Source of the DNA: Syntrophaceae bacterium UBA6252
GTDB lineage: Bacteria > Desulfobacterota > Syntrophia > Syntrophales > UBA6807
NCBI GenBank assembly: GCA_002441265.1
Contig: DJVQ01000059.1
Span: 71,700-135,699 of the forward strand
Reading direction: 5' to 3'
DNA length: 64,000 nucleotides
Positions 57,857 to 64,000 of the stretch are shown here, in pieces. Position 1 is the stretch's first letter; every line of letters begins with the position of its first letter. Position numbers and translations under genes: made by a program. The notes beneath the pieces were generated by a model, which made no database searches, was not told the DNA's origin, and saw nothing but the letters and a program-made list of their open reading frames with translations.

Positions 57857-59044
57857 ATGAAATCGCGGTTCAATTTTTTCATCCCCACAAGAATCCTGTT
57901 CGGTCCGGGAAAACTGGCGGACCTGGGATCGACGCCCTTTCTTCCTGGAAAGAGGGCCCTCGTCGTCATCAGCTCGGGGGGCTCGATGAGGAAACAAGGC
58001 TACCTGGACCGGCTCGTGGCAGCCTTGGAGAAAAACGGGGCTTCCTCCATCGTTTACGACAAGATTCTGCCCAATCCCATCTCCCGTCACGTGGAGGAGG
58101 GGGCCCGGGTCGCCATGGAAAACCGCTGCGATTTCGTCATCGGCCTGGGAGGGGGGAGCAGCATCGACAGCGCCAAGAGCATCGCCGTCATGGCCAGAAA
58201 CCCGGGGGAATACTGGGACTATGTCATCGGGGGATCGGGAAAGGGAAGGAAGCCCCTGGGCGGGGCGCTGCCCATCGTGGCGATTCCCACGACCGCGGGA
58301 ACGGGAACGGAGTCGGACCTCTGGACGGTGATCACGAAGACGGAAACCCAGGAGAAAATCGGGTGGGGGGCGGACTGCACCTTCCCGGTCCTTTCCGTCG
58401 TCGACCCCGAACTGATGCTTTCCGTGCCCCCCGAACTCACCGCCTACCAGGGCATGGACGCCTTTTTCCATGCCGCCGAGGGCTATCTGGCGCGGGCGAA
58501 CCAGCCGGCAAGCGACCGGTTCGCACTGGAGGCCATCGGGCTCATCACGAAGCACCTCCCCGAGGCCGTGAAGGACGGGAGCAACCTGGAAGCCCGGACG
58601 GCCCTGGCATGGGCGAGCACGGAGGCGGGGTTCGTCGAGTCCCTGTCGTGCTGCATCTCCCATCATTCCCTGGAACACGCCATCAGCGCCTTCCATCCCG
58701 AAGTCCCCCACGGGGCGGGGCTCATCATGACCTCCGTGGCCTATTTCACCTATCTCGCGGAACGAAGCCCGGCCCGGTTCGCCGACATGGCCGCCGCCAT
58801 GGGGGAAAACACGGCGGCAATGAAGGAGGGGGATCGACCCTTCGCGTTCATCACGGCCCTCAGAAGACTGATCGAACGTGTCGGAATGGCCGGCCTCGGC
58901 CCGGAAACCTTCGGCATACGGAAAGACGAAGCGGCGGCGATCGTGAAGAACGCCATGGAAACCATGGGGGGGCTCTTCGCGCTGACGCCGGTGAAGTTTT
59001 CCGCCGCAGACGCGGAAACGATCTTCGAAAACTGCTTCCGGTAA
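57857..59044 (+). CDS. Iron-containing alcohol dehydrogenase (group III)
   Basis: A 395-residue NAD(P)-dependent dehydrogenase of the butanol dehydrogenase/AdhE type. NAD motif GGGSSIDSAKSIAVMA is present, and metal-ligand residues lie in YQGMDAFFHAAEGYLA and LEHAISAFHPEVPHGAGLIM. AAAAAGGAGGAGCC precedes ATG 57857. It lies 55 bases after the fusion protein gene and 33 before nrdJ. The exact alcohol or aldehyde substrate is unknown. Confidence 0.92.
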   Translation: MKSRFNFFIPTRILFGPGKLADLGSTPFLPGKRALVVISSGGSMRKQGYLDRLVAALEKNGASSIVYDKILPNPISRHVEEGARVAMENRCDFVIGLGGGSSIDSAKSIAVMARNPGEYWDYVIGGSGKGRKPLGGALPIVAIPTTAGTGTESDLWTVITKTETQEKIGWGADCTFPVLSVVDPELMLSVPPELTAYQGMDAFFHAAEGYLARANQPASDRFALEAIGLITKHLPEAVKDGSNLEARTALAWASTEAGFVESLSCCISHHSLEHAISAFHPEVPHGAGLIMTSVAYFTYLAERSPARFADMAAAMGENTAAMKEGDRPFAFITALRRLIERVGMAGLGPETFGIRKDEAAAIVKNAMETMGGLFALTPVKFSAADAETIFENCFR

Positions 59045-59077
59045 GGACCATCCCCGTACCGGAACGGACGGCGGGTC

Positions 59078-60808
59078 ATGGACAGTTCCCTTAGCGCAAG
59101 CGCCCTCAGGATCCTCGAGGCCCGGTACCTCGCGAAAAACGGCCGGGGAAGGGTCGTGGAGACGGTGGAGGAGATGTTTCTCCGGGTCGCCCGGCACGTG
59201 GCGGCGGCGGAAAGAACGTTTCATCCGGACGCTTCCGCCGCTTCCTGGGAGAACCGTTTCTTCTCCCTCCTTTCCTCCCTCGATTTTCTCCCCAATTCCC
59301 CCACCCTGATGAACGCGGGCAGGGCCCTCGGCCAGCTTTCGGCGTGTTTCGTCCTGCCCGTGGAGGATTCCCTGGCGTCCATTTTCGACGCGGTCCGGAA
59401 CACGGCCCTCATCCACCAGAGCGGCGGGGGGACCGGTTTTTCCTTCGGGCGGCTCCGCCCGAAAAACGACCGGGTGTCCACGACGGGCGGCGAGGCGAGC
59501 GGTCCCGTCTCCTTCATGGAGATTTTCAACCAGGCCACGGACGTGGTCCGCCAGGGGGGGACCCGGCGCGGGGCGAACATGGCCGTTCTCCCCGTGGATC
59601 ACCCCGACATCGAGGAATTCGTCACCGCCAAGAGAATCCCGGGACGGTTCGCCAACTTCAACCTTTCCGTGGGAATGCCCGATTCATTCCTCCGGGAGGT
59701 CCGGGAAAACGGGTTCTACGACCTCGTCAACCCGAGAACGGGACGGCCCGCGGGCAGGGTGAAGGCGGCCGGGCTTTTCGATCTCATCACGGACTGCGCG
59801 TGGGAAGGCGGGGAACCGGGGCTCCTCTTTCTCGACGAAATCAACCGGCACAACCCCACGCCGGACCAGGGGGCCCTGGAGGCGACGAATCCCTGCGGGG
59901 AACAGCCGCTTTTGCCCTATGAATCCTGCAACCTGGGGTCCGTCAACCTGGTCCGGATGGTCCGCCGGGACGGGAAGGGGGTCGCCGTCGACTGGAAAAA
60001 ACTGGAGGACACGGTCTTTTGCGCCGTCCGCTTCCTGGACGACGTGATCGAGGTCAACCGGTATCCCCTGACCGAGATCGATTCGGCGACCCGGGGGAAC
60101 CGGAAAATCGGCCTCGGGGTCATGGGATTCGCCCACCTCCTCATCCGTCTCGGCATTCCCTACCATTCCCCGGAGGCGATCGGGACGGCGGAATCGGTCA
60201 TGGCCTTCATCCAGGAGAAAGGCCGCGAGGCTTCCCGGGAACTCGCCCGGGAACGGGGGGCCTTCCCCCGTTTCAAGGGAAGCCTCCAGGACCGGCGGGG
60301 GGCGCCCCCCGTGAGAAACGCCACGGTGACGACCCTCGCCCCGACGGGGACGCTCAGCCTCATCGCGGGATGCTCTCCCGGGATCGAGCCCCTTTTCGGC
60401 CTGTCCTCTTCCCGGATCGCGGCGGGAAACATCGAGATCTCCGAAACGGATCCCCTGTTCCTGGGGACGATGCGGGAGAAAGGCCTTCTGACCCCGGAAC
60501 GGATGCGGTTCGTGGAGAGGAACGGTCGCCTTCCCGACGATCAGGAGATCCCGGCCGGCCTTCGCCGTCTTTTCGAGACGGCCTGCGGAATCCCCCCGGA
60601 ATTCCACGTCCGGATCCAGGCGGCCTTCCAGAAGTTCACCGACAACGCCGTTTCCAAGACGGTGAACTTCCCCGCTTCCGCCGGCAGGGAGGCCGTCCGT
60701 GACGCGTTTCTCCTGGCCCACGAGCTTCGATGCAAGGGTATCACGGTCTACAGGGACGGCAGCAGGGCGGGGCAGGTGCTGCGCTGCGGCCTCCACCGTC
60801 TGTGCTGA
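59078..60808 (+). CDS. nrdJ: Adenosylcobalamin-dependent ribonucleotide reductase (class II), compact form
   Basis: Reduces ribonucleotides to deoxyribonucleotides using B12. The 576-residue protein retains the NrdJ core: FLPNSPTLMNAG, redox Cys90 in SACFVLP, the finger-loop motif NPCGEQPLLPYESCNLGSVN with Asn271, Cys273 and Glu275, and the C-terminal thiol pair Cys570 and Cys576. Many NrdJ proteins are 700-1000 residues long; this form has no ATP cone and no long zinc-finger tail. It implies the cell can make or import B12. Confidence 0.93.
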   Translation: MDSSLSASALRILEARYLAKNGRGRVVETVEEMFLRVARHVAAAERTFHPDASAASWENRFFSLLSSLDFLPNSPTLMNAGRALGQLSACFVLPVEDSLASIFDAVRNTALIHQSGGGTGFSFGRLRPKNDRVSTTGGEASGPVSFMEIFNQATDVVRQGGTRRGANMAVLPVDHPDIEEFVTAKRIPGRFANFNLSVGMPDSFLREVRENGFYDLVNPRTGRPAGRVKAAGLFDLITDCAWEGGEPGLLFLDEINRHNPTPDQGALEATNPCGEQPLLPYESCNLGSVNLVRMVRRDGKGVAVDWKKLEDTVFCAVRFLDDVIEVNRYPLTEIDSATRGNRKIGLGVMGFAHLLIRLGIPYHSPEAIGTAESVMAFIQEKGREASRELARERGAFPRFKGSLQDRRGAPPVRNATVTTLAPTGTLSLIAGCSPGIEPLFGLSSSRIAAGNIEISETDPLFLGTMREKGLLTPERMRFVERNGRLPDDQEIPAGLRRLFETACGIPPEFHVRIQAAFQKFTDNAVSKTVNFPASAGREAVRDAFLLAHELRCKGITVYRDGSRAGQVLRCGLHRLC

Positions 60809-60835
60809 TCTTCCGGACCGGGACGGGCCTTTCCG

Positions 60836-62044
60836 TTACCCGACGATGCCTTTTCCCCGGTACTCGCCGATCTCCTTTTCCGAATAGCCCGCCCCCCGGA
60901 GAATCTCGTCCGTGTGGTCCCCGTGGAGGGGCGGGAGGGACCGGATGGAGCCGGGCGTACTGGAAAGCTTCGGAAGAATGCCCACCTGGCGGATCTTCCC
61001 GAGTTTCGGGTCCTCCAGTTCGACGACCATCTTCCGCGCCAGGATCTGGGGGTCGGTGAAGACCTCGTCCATGGCGTAGACCTTGCCCACGGGGACATCC
61101 TTGGGGGCGAGGAGATCGAACCATTCGTCCCTGGTCTTCGTCAGGAAGATCTCCTTGAGAACGCGGAACATCTTGTCGTGCTGTCCGCCGGGTTTCCGGA
61201 ACGTGGTGTCCATGGACCAGGGATGGGAGCTGAAATCCTCCCGTCCGACAACGCGGCACAGGTTGTCCCAGAAATGGGGTTCGAGGCACCCGATGGAAAG
61301 GTACTTTCCGTCCTTCGTCTCGTACACGGCGTAGTAGGGGTAGGTGCCGGCGGCCCACGATTCGCCCCGTTTCAGGATCGTCCCGTTGTAGAGGCAGTCC
61401 TGGGTGAACCATGTGAGGAGATGAAGGGCCCCCTCCATGTAGGTATGGTCGATGTACTGGCCTTCCCCGGTTTTCTGCCGGGCGATGTAGGCCAGAAGGA
61501 TTCCGACGGCGCCGTAAAGGGAGACGCCGGCGAAGTCGGCGATGAGGTTGAGGGGAACCGACGGCGGGCCTTCCGCGGGGCCGATGACTCCCAGAACGCC
61601 GGCGATGGAGATGTAATTGATGTCGTGGCCCGAGTAGAGGCGGTAGGGACCGTCCTGGCCGTAACCGCTCAACGAGCAGTAGATGACGCCCGGGTTCATG
61701 ACCCGGAGCGTGTCGTAGTCCACTCCGAGGCGCTGGACGACCCCGGGACGGTAGCCTTCGATGACGACGTCGGCCTTCCGGGCGAGACGGTGGAAGATTT
61801 CCCTCCCTTCGGGGGCCCTGAGATTGAGCCCCATGCTCTTCTTGTTCCGGTTGAGCGTGAAAAAGGCGGCCTTTCGCCGCTTCTCCTCGCCCTTCGAGGA
61901 GTATCCCATGTCTTCCATGGGAAAGGGCGCCGCCGGCTCGATCTTGATCACTTCCGCGCCCATGTCCGCGAGAATCATGGTGCAAAGCGCGCCGGGAACG
62001 TAATTCGACAGGTCGAGAATCTTCACTCCGTCCAGTGGATGCAT
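60836..62044 (-). CDS. CaiB/BaiF family III CoA-transferase or racemase
   Basis: A 402-residue protein with the N-terminal LDGVKILDLSNYVPG, the CoA-binding VIEGYRPGVVQRLGVDYDTL and the motif YSGHDINYISIAGVLG (His140, Asp141) followed by PLNLIADFAG, a combination I associate with alpha-methylacyl-CoA racemases more than formyl-CoA transferases. It would act on a CoA thioester. GGAGGGAGCC precedes ATG 62044. The promoter lies about 250 bases upstream, leaving a long structured leader. Confidence 0.9.
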   Translation of the reverse strand: MHPLDGVKILDLSNYVPGALCTMILADMGAEVIKIEPAAPFPMEDMGYSSKGEEKRRKAAFFTLNRNKKSMGLNLRAPEGREIFHRLARKADVVIEGYRPGVVQRLGVDYDTLRVMNPGVIYCSLSGYGQDGPYRLYSGHDINYISIAGVLGVIGPAEGPPSVPLNLIADFAGVSLYGAVGILLAYIARQKTGEGQYIDHTYMEGALHLLTWFTQDCLYNGTILKRGESWAAGTYPYYAVYETKDGKYLSIGCLEPHFWDNLCRVVGREDFSSHPWSMDTTFRKPGGQHDKMFRVLKEIFLTKTRDEWFDLLAPKDVPVGKVYAMDEVFTDPQILARKMVVELEDPKLGKIRQVGILPKLSSTPGSIRSLPPLHGDHTDEILRGAGYSEKEIGEYRGKGIVG

Positions 62045-62293
62045 GGCTCCCTCCTTATGGGTTTTTTGAACGGGGGACCCCCTGTTTTCCCCCGTCGATT
62101 CCGAAGATCCCGTACGCCGCCTTTCCCGGGAAAGGGACCGCGGGCGCAAGGGGACCGAAGGCGCTCGATCCGGTATGGTCCGGCACGAGAGCGGAAGGGA
62201 GGAAGGAACGGGAATCCGGACGGCCCGATGGAACGGGGCGGCGGGAGCCGTTCCGTCCGGAGGAAGGGACATGCCGGCATGCCCCTGGCGACA
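62045..62293 (-). promoter_or_regulatory. Long structured 5' leader of the CaiB-like gene
   Basis: If transcription starts at the TTGAAA/TATAGT promoter, about 250 bases precede the start codon. The segment has a two-part hairpin (62216-62223 with 62253-62260, and 62232-62236 with 62248-62252), a perfect 16-base palindrome CCTTTCCCGGGAAAGG (62120-62135) and GGGGGACCCCC (62072-62082). No known riboswitch class was recognised. Confidence 0.4.
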
Positions 62294-62299
62294 GGAAAA

Positions 62300-62328
62300 A
62301 CTATAACGGTTCGGGGGCCTTTTTTCAA
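62300..62328 (-). promoter_or_regulatory. Promoter of the CaiB-like gene
   Basis: On the minus strand TTGAAA (62328-62323), a 17-base spacer and TATAGT (62305-62300), each matching five of six consensus bases. Confidence 0.65.
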
Positions 62329-62335
62329 TCCGTTC

Positions 62336-62364
62336 TTGCGGGGTGGCGCCGGTGGTGGTACATA
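62336..62364 (+). promoter_or_regulatory. Promoter of pyruvate kinase gene
   Basis: TTGCGG (62336-62341), a 17-base spacer and TACATA (62359-62364), 25 bases before the GTG start. Divergent from and abutting the CaiB promoter. Confidence 0.4.
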
Positions 62365-62388
62365 GTTCTTCCTGACAAGGAGGCCGTC

Positions 62389-63837
62389 GTGTTTTCCTTT
62401 CCCGGACAGAAAACGAAAATCGTCTGCACCGTCGGGCCGTCCTGCCGGTCCGCCTCGACACTGTCGGAGATGATCCTCCGGGGGATGTCCGTGGCGAGGC
62501 TCAACCTGGCCCACGGAACGGCGGCGGAACACGGGGAGGCCGTGGAAAACATCCGGAAAGCGGAGAAGGCGACGGGGAGAACGGTGGCCGTCCTCGCCGA
62601 CCTTCCGGGGCCGAAGATCCGCGTGGGGACGCTCCCGTCGGGACGGAGGTTCCTGGAAAAGAACGACCGGGTGACCCTGGCCCCGGAAAACGCCGGGGAA
62701 CCGGCCGGATTCATCCCCGTGTCCTACCCCCGTCTTGCCGAAAGCGTCCGTCCCGGAAACCTTGTCTACATGAACGACGGGTACATAGAGCTTCAGGTCC
62801 TCGGGGTCCGCAAGGGCGCCGTTCTCTGCCGGGTCAACGTGGGAGGGGAACTCCTGTCTGGAAAGGGGCTCAATCTCCCCGGCGCCTCCCTCTCCCTGGA
62901 GGCCGTGACGGACCGGGATCTCGCGCTCGCGGACACGGCGCTCGAAATGGGAATCGACACCTTCGGCATTTCCTTCGTGAAGGACGCCTCGGACGTGGAC
63001 AAGCTCCGCCGCCATGCGGCGGGAAAAGGGAAGCGGGTCTTCGTGATCGCCAAGATCGAGCGGAGGGAAGCGGTGGATGCCATCGACGGCATTCTCGATG
63101 CGGCCGACGGCGTCATGGTGGCCCGGGGGGATCTCGGCGTGGAGGTCCCCATCGACGAACTTCCCCTCCTGCAGAAGAAGCTGATCCGCAAGGCCAATCT
63201 CCGGTGCCGTCCCGTGATCACGGCCACCCAGATGCTGAAGGCCATGGAACATTTCACGAGACCCACGCGGGCGGAGGTCGCCGACGTGGCGAACGCCGTC
63301 CTCGACGGGACGGACGCGCTCATGCTTTCCGAGGAGACCGCCGTCGGACAGTTTCCCGTTGAAACGGTGGAGATGATGGCGCGGATCGCCCGGTCGGTGG
63401 AGGGGGACCGGGGAATCCTCCCCGGATACGTGAGCGTCCTGGAAAGGCTCAAGGGGGAGATCCTGAAACAGGAGATCTCCGTCTCCGACATGGTTTCCCT
63501 GAACGCGGCGGAAGCGGCGGAAGCCCTCCGGTCCCCATTGATCCTCACCCCGACGACGGGGGGCAACACCCCCCGGAGGATCTCCCGTTTCAAGCCCGGG
63601 GCCTGGATCGTCCCGCTTTCGGGGAGAGAGGGGGTCGTCCGCTTTCTCGCCTTTTCCCACGGCGTTTTTCCCCTGTTTTCTCCGGAAGGGGGGGCACCGT
63701 GGACGGAGGAGCGTGTCCTGGGGGAAATGGCAAAAGCGGGGCTTCTCCGAAAAGGGGACCGGGTTCCGGTCACCGAGGGAAAACACCGGGGGGCGGCGGG
63801 CGGCACGGACAGCCTGGGCATCCTCACCGTGTCGTAG
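62389..63837 (+). CDS. pyk: Pyruvate kinase
   Basis: Converts phosphoenolpyruvate and ADP to pyruvate and ATP. The 482-residue protein has KTKIVCTVGPSCRS, NLAHG (in place of the common NFSHG), the signature IAKIERREAVDAIDGIL with the catalytic lysine, VARGDLGVEVP and the ATQML/RPTRAEVADVANAVLDGTDA segment, followed by a C-terminal allosteric-type domain. GTG 62389 has AAGGAGG five bases upstream and gives the family start FPGQKTKIV. Confidence 0.94.
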   Translation: MFSFPGQKTKIVCTVGPSCRSASTLSEMILRGMSVARLNLAHGTAAEHGEAVENIRKAEKATGRTVAVLADLPGPKIRVGTLPSGRRFLEKNDRVTLAPENAGEPAGFIPVSYPRLAESVRPGNLVYMNDGYIELQVLGVRKGAVLCRVNVGGELLSGKGLNLPGASLSLEAVTDRDLALADTALEMGIDTFGISFVKDASDVDKLRRHAAGKGKRVFVIAKIERREAVDAIDGILDAADGVMVARGDLGVEVPIDELPLLQKKLIRKANLRCRPVITATQMLKAMEHFTRPTRAEVADVANAVLDGTDALMLSEETAVGQFPVETVEMMARIARSVEGDRGILPGYVSVLERLKGEILKQEISVSDMVSLNAAEAAEALRSPLILTPTTGGNTPRRISRFKPGAWIVPLSGREGVVRFLAFSHGVFPLFSPEGGAPWTEERVLGEMAKAGLLRKGDRVPVTEGKHRGAAGGTDSLGILTVS

Positions 63838-63884
63838 CCCCTCCGCCGGGCGCTTTTCCTTTACATGACGCCCCGCGATCCTGT

Positions 63885-64000
63885 AAAAGGTGACGGCTTC
63901 GTAAAAAGTCCATATGCTGCGTTGCCCTTCATCCCTCGTCCCTGCGGCGTACCATAAGTGCGCCTCAGTCCTCGCGATTCGGGCGCCTTGCCTATGGAGC
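63885..64000. repeat. Imperfect palindromic intergenic repeat (cut by window end)
   Basis: From GGTGACGGCTTCGTAAAAAG to the end, no gene is seen. The left part (CATATGCTGCGTTGC...GCGGCGTAC) is an imperfect reverse complement of the right part (GTGCGCCTCAG...GCGCCTTGCCTATGG), centred near 63955. Elements with this kind of sequence (AAAAAGTC, then two GC-rich half-sites) recur between genes in Desulfobacterota genomes as far as I recall. A single copy is seen here. Confidence 0.5.

Noticed and set aside
1..64000. CRISPR arrays, rRNA genes, additional tRNAs, intact insertion sequences, replication origin
   Set aside because: I looked for regularly spaced repeats, rRNA cores, cloverleaf T-arms, transposase motifs and DnaA-box clusters and saw none beyond the single tRNA-His.

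Overview
The window is a GC-rich bacterial chromosome segment with tightly packed genes on both strands. The gene content points to an anaerobic member of the Desulfobacterota (former Deltaproteobacteria). It has a four-subunit 2-oxoacid:ferredoxin oxidoreductase, an adenosylcobalamin-dependent ribonucleotide reductase, formate-dehydrogenase-like membrane electron carriers and an exosortase H system. The order xerC-hslV-hslU-argB-argD-argF-argG-argH-lipoprotein-lysA is, to my recollection, typical of that group. Genus cannot be fixed from the sequence.

Layout. 1-12031 (minus strand): miaB, a bifunctional-nuclease-family gene, a small DUF3553-like gene, xerC, hslVU and the arginine/lysine biosynthesis run. 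12021-15654 (minus): a multi-PAS HD-GYP protein and a PAS-GGDEF protein, i.e. opposing c-di-GMP enzymes that share a near-duplicate PAS domain. 15873-17695 (plus): exosortase H, its membrane partner (with a SEC-C tail) and a third membrane protein; a matching IPTL-CTERM substrate lies about 39 kb away at 55358-56341. 17721-20224: a PilT-like ATPase and RmuC. 20278-23345 (minus): a VOR/KOR-type oxidoreductase operon ending in an ACT protein. 23590-30929 (plus): pgm, tRNA-His, wecB, a Tat-exported Fe-S protein plus cytochrome b pair, a vanadium-haloperoxidase-like protein and trmN6. 30898-34547: dciA-like, moaE-like, glycerate kinase and a GpgS-like glycosyltransferase. 34747-36693: hflKC.

36739-43765 is a HAAT-family ABC transporter operon with an embedded acyl-CoA ligase. 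Its 5' leader contains a promoter, a 25-codon phenylalanine-rich reading frame and a strong intrinsic terminator in the geometry of a ribosome-mediated attenuator; this is one of the two most interesting observations. 43772-46759 is a CadC/CadA metal-resistance unit with two matching operators and a small Cys-rich protein downstream. 46891-48954 is a CGNR regulator-nitroreductase-haloacid dehalogenase unit under a promoter covered by a perfect 9-bp inverted repeat. 49231-54736 holds a cold-shock protein, a PAS-LuxR regulator, a LonB-like protease and Hsp20.

54737-55281 is essentially gene-free. 55358-60808 (plus) carries the IPTL-CTERM protein, then an exported fusion of an SBP_bac_3 ligand-binding domain with a cytidine-deaminase-like domain that has lost all zinc ligands (the other leading observation), an iron alcohol dehydrogenase and a compact class II NrdJ. 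60836-63837 has a CaiB/BaiF CoA-transferase with a long structured leader, divergent from pyruvate kinase. The window ends inside an imperfect palindromic intergenic repeat. No rRNA, CRISPR array or intact insertion sequence was seen.
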